This document shows positions 17,104 through 25,940 of a stretch of 64,000 nucleotides of DNA, piece after piece. The notes beneath the pieces were generated by a model. It ran no database searches. It was given only the letters and a program-made list of their open reading frames with translations, and was not told the origin of the DNA. A program made the position numbers and the translations under genes. Positions within the stretch are counted from its first letter, which is position 1; each line of letters opens with the position of its first letter. The stretch is from JAQGMV01 sp050260255 (GTDB lineage: Bacteria; Pseudomonadota; Gammaproteobacteria; Burkholderiales; SG8-41), in NCBI GenBank assembly GCA_050260255.1, contig JBLNBW010000107.1:1-64000 (forward strand), written 5' to 3'.

Positions 17104-18357
17104 CTACTCAGGAGTTTGGAGGCGGTAAAGTCGGGCGAGCGCCGCGCTCAGCGCTTCGCGCTCGTCGGGTGTCGCATGATGCAGCGCGTGAGTGGGCCCG
17201 TGCAAGAGCTTGTTGGTCAACGCGTGCGAGAGCTGCTCCATCACGAGCTGCGGATCGTCGCCTTTCGCGAGGCGGCGTATCGCGCGCTCCAGTTCGTGCC
17301 GGCGCGCCCGGTCGGCGTTGTCGCGCAGCGCGCGTATCGTCGGCACCAGCTCGCGATTGGCCAGCCAGTGCATGAAATCGGTGGCCTGGTTTTCGATGAT
17401 CACCTCGGCCTGCGCGACCGCTTTCTGCCGTATGTCGCGCCCTTCGCGGGCGATCTTGCCCAGATCATCCACGCCATACATGAACACGTCGTCCAGCGTC
17501 GACACCTCGGCCTCGATGTCGCGCGGCACGGCGAGATCGAACAGCAGCATAGGGCGGTGTTTGCGCGCCTTGAGTGCGCTTTCGACCACGCCTTTTCCGA
17601 TGATCGGCAGCGGGCTTGCCGTGCAGGACACGACGATGTCATACAGCGGCAGCTGTGCCGCCATGTCGTTGAGCGATGCCACGCGACCGACGAAACGCTC
17701 GGCGAGCTGCTGGGCCTTCGCTTCCGTGCGGTTCGCGAACGTCATGTTGCGCGGATGGCGTGCAGCGAAGTGCGCTGCGCAGAGCTCGATCATTTCTCCC
17801 GCGCCGACGAACAGCACGTTCTGACCGGCGACACTGGGATAGATGCGCTCGGCGAGCTCCACCGCCGCAGAGGCCATCGACACGGTGCTCGCGCCGATGT
17901 CCGTTTCGGTGCGCACGCACTTCGCGACCGAGAACGTCCGCTGGAACAGCTTGTTGAGCAACAGCCCGAGCGTGCCCGCCGTCTCCGCCGTGCGCACCGC
18001 CTGCTTGAACTGCCCGAGGATCTGCGGCTCGCCGAGCACCATCGAATCAAGACCGCTCGCGACGCGGAACGCATGCTTTACCGCGTCGGCGCTCGTATAG
18101 CGATACAGGTACGGCTCGATGTGCTGCGTCTTGAGACGGTGGTAGCTCGCAAGCCAGTCGACGGCCGCGCGCGGCTCTTCGGTATTGCAATAGACCTCGG
18201 TGCGATTGCAGGTGGAGATGATCGCCGCTTCCTGTATCGGGCGCCGGTCTACGAGATCGCGCAGCGCCTGAACCAGATTTTCGGCGTGAAAAACCACCTG
18301 CTCCCTTACCGAGAGGGGGGCGGTCTGGTGATTGACGCCGAAAGTGAAGAGATGCAT
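17104..18357 (-). CDS. hemA: Glutamyl-tRNA reductase
   Basis: HemA reduces glutamyl-tRNA(Glu) to glutamate-1-semialdehyde, the first committed step of the C5 heme pathway. The 417-residue protein has the catalytic Cys50 in ISTCNRTEVY, the NADPH-binding segment NVLFVGAGEMIELCAAHF, and a C-terminal dimerisation helix. It heads the operon with prfA, prmC and grxD. Upstream (18424-18453) two adjacent small palindromes may hold control sites. Confidence 0.97.
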   Translation of the reverse strand: MHLFTFGVNHQTAPLSVREQVVFHAENLVQALRDLVDRRPIQEAAIISTCNRTEVYCNTEEPRAAVDWLASYHRLKTQHIEPYLYRYTSADAVKHAFRVASGLDSMVLGEPQILGQFKQAVRTAETAGTLGLLLNKLFQRTFSVAKCVRTETDIGASTVSMASAAVELAERIYPSVAGQNVLFVGAGEMIELCAAHFAARHPRNMTFANRTEAKAQQLAERFVGRVASLNDMAAQLPLYDIVVSCTASPLPIIGKGVVESALKARKHRPMLLFDLAVPRDIEAEVSTLDDVFMYGVDDLGKIAREGRDIRQKAVAQAEVIIENQATDFMHWLANRELVPTIRALRDNADRARRHELERAIRRLAKGDDPQLVMEQLSHALTNKLLHGPTHALHHATPDEREALSAALARLYRLQTPE

Positions 18358-18423
18358 GGGGACGGGCGTGTGCGCTGTAAGCGCGCTTATTTTATAACCG
18401 CCCGCAGGGGTACGACAAATCGA

Positions 18424-18453
18424 AAATCATTGATTTGTAGGAATAATCCTACA
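18424..18453. promoter_or_regulatory. Two adjacent short palindromes upstream of hemA
   Basis: AAATCATTGATTT (18424-18436 region) abuts TGTAGGA-ATAA-TCCTACA (18436-18453). They lie about 70-95 bp before hemA and 15 bp after the end of the next gene. The second could be a small terminator of the upstream gene or an operator; its U tract is absent, so I favour a binding site. Confidence 0.35.
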
Positions 18454-18468
18454 CGCGCAAGTACCGTC

Positions 18469-19464
18469 CTACGCGTCGCGCCGGTTCCTGAGCGGCTCGT
18501 TGTGCGCCCAGTGCACGATGTTCTCCATAAAGATGTCCGCCGCCCGCCGTTCGTTGCCGGCAGAGACGGCGGCACTGTGCGGGCTCACGATGACGCCCGG
18601 CATATCCCAAAGCGGGGAGGCGGCCGGCAAAGGCTCCGTTTCGAAGACGTCCAGATACGCACCGCCGATATGACCGTTGCGCAGCGCCTCGATCAGCGCG
18701 CGCTCGTCGATGCAGCCGCCGCGAGCGACGTTGACGATCTGCGCGCCGCGAGGGAGCAGTACGAGCGTTTCGGCGTTCAGCAAGCGGCGCGTTTCTTCCG
18801 TGAGCGGGCACGCGAGGACCACCCATTGACAGCGGGGCAGCACACCGCGCAGCGCCGATATCGGCAGCACTTCGTCGGCCGGATCGCCCGGCTGGAGCGG
18901 CGTGCGCCGCATGCCGATGACGTGCATGCCGATCGTGCGACAGAAGCGCGCGACCGCCCCGCCGATTGCGCCCATACCGACGATCAGAATGGTCTGTCCG
19001 CGCAGGTCGGGCGGCAAGGCCGGTCCGCGCAAGGGCTCCCAGGCATGGCGGCGCTGCGCCTGCATCCAGTGCGGAAACCGTCGCGCGAGCATGAGAAGCC
19101 CGGTGATCGCCGTCTGCGCCACCGGCTCGGCATTGGTGCCCGAGGACGTGGTGAGGCGCACGCCGCGCTCCCGGAGGGCAGCGAGAAACGGATGCTGGTC
19201 GATGCCGGCGCTCGCGAAGTGCACCCATTCGAGGTGCGACGCAGCAGTCACCGCCGCGCCGAACGCTTCGTAGAGCCGGGAAAATCGCAGGTCGCGCGAG
19301 AGGTAAGCGATCTTTATGCGGTCGCAGGTGGCCGGGTCAAGCGCGACGTTCGGCTCATCGGGCAGATGAATGATGTCAGGCTCGCGGCCGACGGACGCGA
19401 GCGTCGCCGCCAGCCGGTCACCGAAACGCGCAACGAACCCCGTCGAGAGCAGCACTCCCGTCAT
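18469..19464 (-). CDS. D-isomer-specific 2-hydroxyacid dehydrogenase
   Basis: A 331-residue NAD(P)-dependent dehydrogenase of the 2-hydroxyacid dehydrogenase family. The dinucleotide loop GMGAIG is at residues 163-168, the catalytic Arg in NVARGGCIDERAL, the Glu in VFETEPLP and the His in SPHSAAVSAGN. Such enzymes reduce glyoxylate, hydroxypyruvate or other 2-oxoacids; the substrate cannot be decided. It sits 15 bp downstream of the PrpB-like gene on the same strand, so the pair is probably co-transcribed. Confidence 0.9.
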   Translation of the reverse strand: MTGVLLSTGFVARFGDRLAATLASVGREPDIIHLPDEPNVALDPATCDRIKIAYLSRDLRFSRLYEAFGAAVTAASHLEWVHFASAGIDQHPFLAALRERGVRLTTSSGTNAEPVAQTAITGLLMLARRFPHWMQAQRRHAWEPLRGPALPPDLRGQTILIVGMGAIGGAVARFCRTIGMHVIGMRRTPLQPGDPADEVLPISALRGVLPRCQWVVLACPLTEETRRLLNAETLVLLPRGAQIVNVARGGCIDERALIEALRNGHIGGAYLDVFETEPLPAASPLWDMPGVIVSPHSAAVSAGNERRAADIFMENIVHWAHNEPLRNRRDA

Positions 19465-19478
19465 GCCGGAGCCAGCGC

Positions 19479-20390
19479 TTATTTCTTCTGCTTCTCGCGG
19501 GCGAACAGCGTGTCGAGCTTCTTCTCGTACGCGTGGTAGTCCAGGTAATCGTACAGGTCGTCGCGCGTCTGCATGAGATCCACCACGCTTTTCGCGCTGC
19601 CTTCCTTACGGATCGCCTGGAACACTTTCAGCGCGGCGGCATTCATCGCGCGCCACGCCGAGAGCGGATAGAGCGCCATCGCGACGTTCGCGCTCGCAAG
19701 CTCCTGGGTGGTGAAGAGCGGCGTTTTGCCGAATTCGGTGATGTTGGCGAGGATCGGCACTTTCACCGCGTCGGCGAACTTCTTGTACATCGAGAGCTCG
19801 GTGATCGCTTCCGGGAAAATCATGTCCGCGCCGGCTTCCACGCAGGCGCACGCCCGCTCCACCGCGGCGTCCAGGCCTTCGACGGCGAGCGCGTCAGTGC
19901 GCGCGATGATCACGAAGTCGCGGTCGGTCTTCGCATCGGCGGCCGCCTTGATGCGGTCGACCATCTCGTCCTTGCTGACGATTTCCTTGTTGGGGCGGTG
20001 GCCGCAGCGCTTTTGCAGCACCTGGTCTTCGATGTGCATCGCACCGGCGCCGAACTTGATGAGCGACTTCACCGTGCGCGCGATGTTGAACGCGCCGCCG
20101 AAACCGGTGTCGACGTCCACCAGCAGCGGCAGGTTGCACACGTCGGTGATGCGGCGCACATCGGTGAGCACGTCGTCGAGAGTGCTGATGCCGAGATCGG
20201 GCAGCCCCAGCGAGCCGGCCGCAACGCCGCCGCCGGACAGATAGATCGCGCGAAAGCCCGTGCGCTCGGCGAGGCGGGCTGCGTACGCGTTGATGGCGCC
20301 GACGATCTGCAGCGGCTTTTCCTGCGCTACCGCCGCGCGGAAACGCGCGCCCGCACTGGCGGCAAGCGCCGGATTCGACAAATCGGTCAT
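19479..20390 (-). CDS. prpB: Isocitrate lyase/PEP mutase superfamily lyase, PrpB-like (2-methylisocitrate lyase type)
   Basis: A 303-residue TIM-barrel lyase. The active-site loop KRCGH lies at residues 127-131 with catalytic Cys129; Mg ligands are in VDVDTGFGG (Asp92, Asp94) and IEDQ. The flanking sequence RPNKEIVSKDEMVDRIKAA is characteristic of 2-methylisocitrate lyases. PrpB splits 2-methylisocitrate into pyruvate and succinate. No prpC is present here, so a related C4-C6 substrate such as a dimethylmalate or oxaloacetate analogue remains possible. The ATG at 20390 was chosen for a normal N-terminus. It is divergent from the IclR gene. Confidence 0.82.
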   Translation of the reverse strand: MTDLSNPALAASAGARFRAAVAQEKPLQIVGAINAYAARLAERTGFRAIYLSGGGVAAGSLGLPDLGISTLDDVLTDVRRITDVCNLPLLVDVDTGFGGAFNIARTVKSLIKFGAGAMHIEDQVLQKRCGHRPNKEIVSKDEMVDRIKAAADAKTDRDFVIIARTDALAVEGLDAAVERACACVEAGADMIFPEAITELSMYKKFADAVKVPILANITEFGKTPLFTTQELASANVAMALYPLSAWRAMNAAALKVFQAIRKEGSAKSVVDLMQTRDDLYDYLDYHAYEKKLDTLFAREKQKK

Positions 20391-20455
20391 GGAGTGCTCC
20401 TTGTGTGCGCGGCGTCGCCGACAACGGTGCCGTCGCGTGAAGTTGTCCGTGATGT

Positions 20456-20475
20456 GGACGGCTGTTTTGCCGTCC
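20456..20475. promoter_or_regulatory. Inverted repeat in the prpB/iclR divergent region
   Basis: GGACGGC-TGTTTT-GCCGTCC, a perfect 7-bp inverted repeat. A CATAAT -10-like hexamer for the IclR gene lies at about 20534. The repeat is a candidate operator for the IclR regulator or an mRNA hairpin. Confidence 0.35.
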
Positions 20476-20568
20476 GAAACAGGCCGCCACACTAGCATAA
20501 ACGCAGCTATTTCTCCAGAGCGTGGACAGTGGCATAATGACGGCTCTCACGATTCGGACTTCGATATC

Positions 20569-21372
20569 ATGGTGAAAAAGAACCCGGAGGACGAGGCCGT
20601 CCGCCTGTCCGGCACCCAAAGCATAGAGCGCGCGCTGTTACTGCTGCGCGAGATCGCCGCTCATAACCGCGCAGGCTCGCGCCTGCTGGACCTCGCAACG
20701 CGCACGGGACTGCAGCGTCCCACCGTGCACCGCATGCTGAAGTGCCTGACGCTGGAAGGCATGGTTCAGCAGGACCCGGACACCCATCGCTACTACCTCG
20801 GCTCGATGGTGTTCGAGCTCGGCCTCACCGCCGCGCCGCGCTTCAATCTGCGCGATATCTGCCATCCCTCGATGACGCGCATCGCCGACGCGACCGGCGA
20901 CACGGTGTTCCTCACGCAACGTAGCGGCCTCGATGCCGTTTGCGTGGACCGCCACGAAGGGACCTTCCCCATCAAGACCTTCACGCTCGATGTCGGCGTA
21001 CGCCGCCCGCTCGGCGTCGGCACCGGAAGCCTTGCGATACTGTCCGCACTGTCGGAGGACGAAGTAAAAAGCGTGGTCAACAGCAACACCGCCCGCCTCA
21101 CCGAATACGGCCTTACGCCCGCGAGCCTGCTCACGCAAGTAAAGCGCGCCCAGAAACTCGGCTATGCCGTGCGCGAGATGCCGACGCTCGCCGGCGTGCG
21201 TTCCATCGGCCAGGCCGTGCACAATCACAGCGGCGTGGCGTTCGCCGCGCTGTCGGTGTCCGCCATCTCGAGCCGCATGACCGAGAAGCGCGTGAGCGAG
21301 CTCGCGACGCTGCTCAAGAACGAAACACGCCTCATCGAAAAACAACTGGCGTCCGGCGGGGACCTGCGCTAA
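20569..21372 (+). CDS. IclR-family transcriptional regulator
   Basis: A 267-residue regulator. The N-terminal winged helix (about residues 15-80) shows SGTQSIERALLLLREIAAH and the recognition helix LQRPTVHRMLKCLTLEGMV. The C-terminal effector domain has GDTVFLTQRSGLDAVCVDR and the ligand-site region PLGVGTGSLAIL. It stands between a divergent prpB-like gene and a codirectional Bug receptor 38 bp downstream. IclR proteins usually govern adjacent catabolic genes, so the acid-catabolism genes on both sides are the likely targets. Confidence 0.92.
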   Translation: MVKKNPEDEAVRLSGTQSIERALLLLREIAAHNRAGSRLLDLATRTGLQRPTVHRMLKCLTLEGMVQQDPDTHRYYLGSMVFELGLTAAPRFNLRDICHPSMTRIADATGDTVFLTQRSGLDAVCVDRHEGTFPIKTFTLDVGVRRPLGVGTGSLAILSALSEDEVKSVVNSNTARLTEYGLTPASLLTQVKRAQKLGYAVREMPTLAGVRSIGQAVHNHSGVAFAALSVSAISSRMTEKRVSELATLLKNETRLIEKQLASGGDLR

Positions 21373-21410
21373 AAGCGCGGCACCGCTCCCGCCATTACGA
21401 GGAGTCCACC

Positions 21411-22382
21411 ATGCACCGCCCGTCGCGTATCGCGCTCGTGCTGCTCGCGCTCGCCTGCCCGGTCGCCGCCCACGCGCAAAGCAGCGCGTACCCCGTCAAG
21501 CCGATACGTTTCGTCGTCCCTTATCCGCCGGGCGGCAGCAACGACGTGCTCTCGCGCATCACGGCGCAGGCGATGAGCGCGGGTCTCGGCCAACAGGTCA
21601 TCATCGACAACCGCGGCGGGGCAGGCGGCATGATCGGCGCGGACAACGTCGCGAAATCTCCACCCGACGGCTACTCGCTGGTCAACGTGCAGGCGTCGTT
21701 CACGGCCAACGCGGCGCTGCGCACCAAGATGCCCTACGATCCCATGGGCGACTTCGCTTATATCGGCATGATGGCGCGCGGCCCGCTGCTCGTCGTCGTT
21801 CACCCGTCGCTGCCGGTAAAGACGATGAAGGAATTCATAGCGTTCGCGCGCGCGAAACCCGGTCAGGTGCTGTACGGATCCACCGGTACCGGCGGTCACA
21901 ATCATCTCGCCACCGAGCTCTTCAAGCGCATGGCGAAGGTCGACATCGTCCACGTGCCCTACAAGGGCGTGGCGCCCGCGCTCACCGACCTCATGGGCGG
22001 CCACACGCAGCTCGTGATGACCAGCCTGCCTTCCGCGATGACGCAGGTGCACGCGGGACGGCTGAAAGCGCTCGCCGTCGGCAGCGAGCAGCGCTCGTCA
22101 TTCATGCCGGAGCTGCCCACGATCGCGGAATCGGGCGTGCCCGGTTACATGGCCGAATTCTGGTGGGGCATAGCGGCGCCCGCGAAGACGCCGGTCGAGA
22201 TCGTGAACCGCCTTGCCGCCGAGTTGAGCAAGGCATTGCAGTCGGCCGACGTGAAGCAGCGCTTCGCGGCAGAAGGCGCGGAGCCGGCGGCCATGTCGCG
22301 CGAACAATTCACCAAGTTCGTCTCCAACGAAATCACGCGCTGGCGCAAAGTAGCGCAAGAGGCGAACATCAAGCCCGAGTAG
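21411..22382 (+). CDS. Bug/TctC-family periplasmic solute receptor
   Basis: A 323-residue extracytoplasmic receptor with a signal peptide ending near AHA-QS (about residue 22). The family signatures are YPVKPIRFVVPYPPGGSNDVLSR, VIIDNRGGAGGMIGA and HVPYKGVAPALTDLMGG. These proteins bind carboxylates or related small acids and can feed a TctAB membrane pair, which is missing from this window. It has a good ribosome-binding site (GGAG) and follows the IclR gene closely. Confidence 0.92.
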   Translation: MHRPSRIALVLLALACPVAAHAQSSAYPVKPIRFVVPYPPGGSNDVLSRITAQAMSAGLGQQVIIDNRGGAGGMIGADNVAKSPPDGYSLVNVQASFTANAALRTKMPYDPMGDFAYIGMMARGPLLVVVHPSLPVKTMKEFIAFARAKPGQVLYGSTGTGGHNHLATELFKRMAKVDIVHVPYKGVAPALTDLMGGHTQLVMTSLPSAMTQVHAGRLKALAVGSEQRSSFMPELPTIAESGVPGYMAEFWWGIAAPAKTPVEIVNRLAAELSKALQSADVKQRFAAEGAEPAAMSREQFTKFVSNEITRWRKVAQEANIKPE

Positions 22383-22442
22383 CTCTCGACACCTCGGGCG
22401 CCGCCGGAGCTCGCGTTCCGGCCACCCACTCCGGAGAATCGT

Positions 22443-23354
22443 ATGCCTAAAGAACTGCCCGTCTGGCGCTCGCTCATGTATGTGCCCGTCAACGTCGAAA
22501 AATACGTCGACAAGGCCCACACGCGCGGCGCCGATGTCATACAGCTCGACCTCGAAGACAGCGTTCCGCCTGCCGAGAAGGCGAACGCGCGCAAGCTGGT
22601 GGAGAAAGCCGCTGCACGGGTGCGGCGCGGCGGCGCCGACGTCGTCGTGCGCATCAACCAGCCGCTGTCGCTCGCGGTGCGCGACCTGGAGCATTCCATC
22701 TGCCCCGACGTGAACGGCATTGCCTGCACCAAGATCGACAGTGCGTCGCACCTGCGTCTACTCGACGAGCTCGTGACCGAGCTGGAAGAAAAGCGCGGCA
22801 TGGCAGTCCGTCACACGAAGTTCATTGCGATGATAGAGACGCCGCAGGCGTTCACCCGCATCGATGAGATTCCGGGCGCAAGCGACCGCGTGGTGGCGAT
22901 CAACATCGGCGGCGAGGACTTCGCCCTCAACTGCAACATGCAGCCGACCGGCGAGGCGCTGTTCTATCCCAAGCAACGCATGATCATCGCCGCGAATGCC
23001 GCCGGCGTGATGCCGCTCGGCTTCATCGACAGCGTCGCGGGCTTCGGCGACTGGGAGGCTTTCCGCAAAATGGTGCGCCGCTCGCGCGACTTCGGCTTCA
23101 TGGGCGCGGGCTGCATCCATCCCGGCCAGGTAACGATCGTGAACGAGGAATACACGCCCACCGCGGCCGAAGTGGAGTACGCCCAGCGCGTCATCGCGCT
23201 CGACAAGGAAGCGGCGGCGAGCGGCCGCGGCTCGTTTTCGCTCGACGGCAAGATGATCGATATACCCATCATCGTACGCGCGCAGAAGCTGATCCGCCGC
23301 TTTGAAGCGATCAAGGCGCGCGAAGCGAAGACGCTGGCCGCCGCTGCGCAGTGA
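22443..23354 (+). CDS. CitE/CLYBL-like CoA-ester lyase (HpcH/HpaI superfamily)
   Basis: A 303-residue TIM-barrel lyase. Substrate and metal residues appear in RSLMYVPVNVEKYVDK, VIQLDLEDSVPPAEK, FIAMIETPQAF (metal Glu) and INIGGEDFALN (metal Glu/Asp). The GGED loop is typical of stand-alone citramalyl-CoA or malyl-CoA lyases (CLYBL, Mcl) rather than the citrate lyase beta subunit of a complex, and no citD or citF is nearby. With the HTD2-like hydratase and CoA-transferase of the same island it could cleave citramalyl-CoA to acetyl-CoA and pyruvate; that link is inferred. Confidence 0.85.
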   Translation: MPKELPVWRSLMYVPVNVEKYVDKAHTRGADVIQLDLEDSVPPAEKANARKLVEKAAARVRRGGADVVVRINQPLSLAVRDLEHSICPDVNGIACTKIDSASHLRLLDELVTELEEKRGMAVRHTKFIAMIETPQAFTRIDEIPGASDRVVAINIGGEDFALNCNMQPTGEALFYPKQRMIIAANAAGVMPLGFIDSVAGFGDWEAFRKMVRRSRDFGFMGAGCIHPGQVTIVNEEYTPTAAEVEYAQRVIALDKEAAASGRGSFSLDGKMIDIPIIVRAQKLIRRFEAIKAREAKTLAAAAQ

Positions 23355-23576
23355 GGCGGCGGGCGCAAAACCGTTAACCATCCGGGACGCGACGCATCGG
23401 CTGCTCGGCGCCCATCCCGCCAAGCCCGACACCTTACGCCCCGCGCGCAATGGCTCCGCGCCCACTGAGGACGTTCGCCGCCATGCCATTGGTGATAGGC
23501 TGCAACCCGACGTCACGGTTCCGCGCGCTCCATTAGGAGTGCCGCTGTGGCATCGAAGCCGATGGAGGAGAAAAGC

Positions 23577-24545
23577 ATGCGTCGCACGCTCATCGCTGCA
23601 CTGTCTGCCCTTGCATGCTGCATCGCTGCGGCGCAGGCGGCCGACACGTCCTATCCCGCACGCCCGATACGCATCATCGTGCAGTTCACGCCCGGCACCT
23701 CGACCGACATTCTGGCGCGGCTCATCGGCCAGAAGATGAGCGAGGACTGGGGACAGCAGGTCATCGTCGACAACCGCCCCGGGGCCGGCGCGATTGTGGG
23801 CACCGAGCTCGGCGCCAAGGCGAACCCCGACGGCTATACGCTCACCATGGCGGTATCGAGCGCCTTCGGCATCAACCCGACGCTCTACAGCAAGCTGCCG
23901 TACGACGTGCTGCGCGACTTCGCGCCCATCTCGAATCTCGGCCTTACGCCACAGACCCTGGTCGCGAACCCGTCGGCGTTCAAGACGGCACAGGAATTCG
24001 TCGCGGCCGCGCGCGAGCGACCGGGGCAGATCAACTTCGCGTCCCTCGGCACGGGATCGACCAGCCATCTCACGATGGAAATGTTTCGCGCGGCGGCGGG
24101 CGCGAAGCTCAACCACGTGCCGTTCAAGGGCAGCGCCGACGCGCACACGCAGCTGATCGGCGGCCAGGTGCCGGTGATGTTCGACGCCATCCCAGCGACA
24201 CTGCCGCATATGAAGTCGGGCAAGCTCCTGGGCCTGGGCATCGCCACCTTGAAGCGTTCGCCGTATGCGCCCGACCTGCCGACGCTGCACGAACAAGGCT
24301 TCAAGGATTTCGAGGCCGTGGGCTGGATAGGCATCGCGGCGCCAGCGAAGACGCCTGCCGCGATACTCGACAAGCTCAATGCCGAAATGAACGCGATACT
24401 CAACAAGCCCGACGTGAAGGAGAGGCTCGCCACACTTGCATTCACGCCGGCGGGGGACACGCGCGCGCAATTCACCGCCTACATCAAGTCCGAGATCGAA
24501 AAATGGGGCAAGGCAGTGAAAGACTCCGGCGCGAGAGCCGACTGA
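23577..24545 (+). CDS. Bug/TctC-family periplasmic solute receptor
   Basis: A 322-residue receptor with a signal peptide ending near AQA-ADT (about residue 21). The start at 23577 follows GGAGGAGAAAAGC, better than an ATG ten codons upstream. Family motifs are YPARPIRIIVQFTPGTSTDILAR, VIVDNRPGAGAIVG and HVPFKGSADAHTQLIGG. It precedes the MmgE/PrpD gene by 5 bp, which ties uptake to that enzyme in one operon. Confidence 0.92.
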   Translation: MRRTLIAALSALACCIAAAQAADTSYPARPIRIIVQFTPGTSTDILARLIGQKMSEDWGQQVIVDNRPGAGAIVGTELGAKANPDGYTLTMAVSSAFGINPTLYSKLPYDVLRDFAPISNLGLTPQTLVANPSAFKTAQEFVAAARERPGQINFASLGTGSTSHLTMEMFRAAAGAKLNHVPFKGSADAHTQLIGGQVPVMFDAIPATLPHMKSGKLLGLGIATLKRSPYAPDLPTLHEQGFKDFEAVGWIGIAAPAKTPAAILDKLNAEMNAILNKPDVKERLATLAFTPAGDTRAQFTAYIKSEIEKWGKAVKDSGARAD

Positions 24546-24550
24546 CAGAT

Positions 24551-25927
24551 ATGAAAGCGAATAAAACGGACCACGCAACGCTTACCGGAGACTTCGTCGA
24601 TCGCGTGCGCGAACTGCGCTACGCAACGCTTCCCGCTGCAGCGGTCGACGTGGCGAAACAGGTGACGCTCGACGGTCTCGCCGTCATGCTGGCCGGGGCC
24701 ACCGAGCCGCTCGGTGTCGGCCGCATCAGCATCGAGTACGTCAAGGCGATGGGCGGCGCACCGCAGGCGAGCGTCATCGGCGGCGGCTTCAAGACGTCGA
24801 TGCTGGGCGCCGCGTACGCGAACGGGACGATGGCGCACGCGCTCGACTACGACAACACCTGGTATCCGCTCAACCACCCGACCTCGCCCACGCTGCCGGC
24901 GATCCTGGCGATTGCCGAGCATCACGCGCTGTCCGGAGAGCGTGTCATCGAGGCGATCGTCGCCGCGTTCGAAGTGCAAGGCCGCCTGCGTCTCGCGGCC
25001 ACCGGCATGGAAACGGGCTCGGGCTTTCACAAGCCCGGCATGACGGGAACGTTCGGGGCCACGGCCGCCGCCGCGCGCCTGCTGGATCTCGACCGCGAGC
25101 AGACGCTGATGGCCTTCGGCCTCGCCGGCTCGCGCGCGGGCAGCATCGCCATCAACACCGGCACCATGACGAAGTCCTCGCACTCCGGGCATGCGGCGCG
25201 CATGGGCGTGGAATGCGGCGTGCTCGCGAGCATGGGCTGGACCGCCTCCCGCGACGTATTCGGCCGCGGCGGCTTCTTCGACACGTTCTTTCGCGGCGAA
25301 GGCAAGCCGGAACTGCTGCTTCAGAATTTCGCCTCGCCGCTGCGCATGGTGGATCCGGGCGTCGGCTTCAAAAAGCACCCGAGCAATTATTTCACTCACC
25401 GGCCGATCGATGCCGCGCTTGCGCTGCGCGAGCAGCACGGTCTCGCGCCGCACGACATCGAGCGCGTGCATGTGCTGTTTCCGCGCTTCGACTACGTGAA
25501 CCGGCCGGCCCCGCGCACCGGCCTCGACGGCAAGTTCAGCGTGCAATACACCACTGCGGTGGCGTTGCTCGATGGCGAGGTCACGATAGACTCGTTCACC
25601 AACGAGCGCCGTTTCGCGGCGGATGTCGAAGCGCTGCTGCCGCGCGTGGCGCTCGAAACGGATCCCGCGATACCGAACGACTTCGATGCCATGCACACCG
25701 TCGTAACGGTGACGCTGCGTGACGATCGGCAGTTCTCGCAGCGCGTCGACAAGCTGTCCGGATGGCTCGGCTCGCCGCTCACGCGCGAGCAGCGGCTGAA
25801 GAAGTTCCACACCTGCGCGCGGCGCGTGCTGTCGCGCGCTGCGGCCGATCGCGTGGTGGAGCTGGTCGAGCGACTCGAAACACTGCGCGACGTGCGCGCG
25901 ATCATGGACATCGTCCGCGCCGGCTAA
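24551..25927 (+). CDS. MmgE/PrpD family protein (2-methylcitrate dehydratase / cis-aconitate decarboxylase superfamily)
   Basis: A 458-residue two-domain MmgE/PrpD enzyme. Residues matching the catalytic set known from cis-aconitate decarboxylase and PrpD are visible: Asp in HALDYDNTW, His in LNHPTSPTLPA, His in GSGFHKPGMTGTFGAT and Lys in GTMTKSSHSGHAARMG. The family dehydrates 2-methylcitrate or decarboxylates or isomerises tricarboxylates, so the precise reaction is open. It starts 5 bp after a Bug receptor and is followed at 13 bp by the DRE-TIM lyase. The start at 24551 is the first ATG after the receptor stop. Confidence 0.88.
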   Translation: MKANKTDHATLTGDFVDRVRELRYATLPAAAVDVAKQVTLDGLAVMLAGATEPLGVGRISIEYVKAMGGAPQASVIGGGFKTSMLGAAYANGTMAHALDYDNTWYPLNHPTSPTLPAILAIAEHHALSGERVIEAIVAAFEVQGRLRLAATGMETGSGFHKPGMTGTFGATAAAARLLDLDREQTLMAFGLAGSRAGSIAINTGTMTKSSHSGHAARMGVECGVLASMGWTASRDVFGRGGFFDTFFRGEGKPELLLQNFASPLRMVDPGVGFKKHPSNYFTHRPIDAALALREQHGLAPHDIERVHVLFPRFDYVNRPAPRTGLDGKFSVQYTTAVALLDGEVTIDSFTNERRFAADVEALLPRVALETDPAIPNDFDAMHTVVTVTLRDDRQFSQRVDKLSGWLGSPLTREQRLKKFHTCARRVLSRAAADRVVELVERLETLRDVRAIMDIVRAG

Positions 25928-25940
25928 CGGAGGAGCAGCA

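Noticed and set aside
18436..18453. Intrinsic terminator of the 2-hydroxyacid dehydrogenase gene
   Set aside because: The hairpin has no U tract in either direction, and the gene's end is on the other side at 18469; a binding site is more likely.
16942..19539. 865-residue plus-strand frame opposite prfA and hemA
   Set aside because: It is antisense to two strongly conserved genes, is rich in Arg and His, and shows no domain; a GC-rich shadow frame.
22758..24578. 606-residue minus-strand frame
   Set aside because: Opposite the CLYBL-like and Bug receptor genes, no recognisable motif and Arg-rich composition.
23615..25927. 770-residue reading of the MmgE/PrpD gene with a long N-terminal extension
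   Set aside because: The extension is the Bug receptor in another frame; the family N-terminus begins at 24551.
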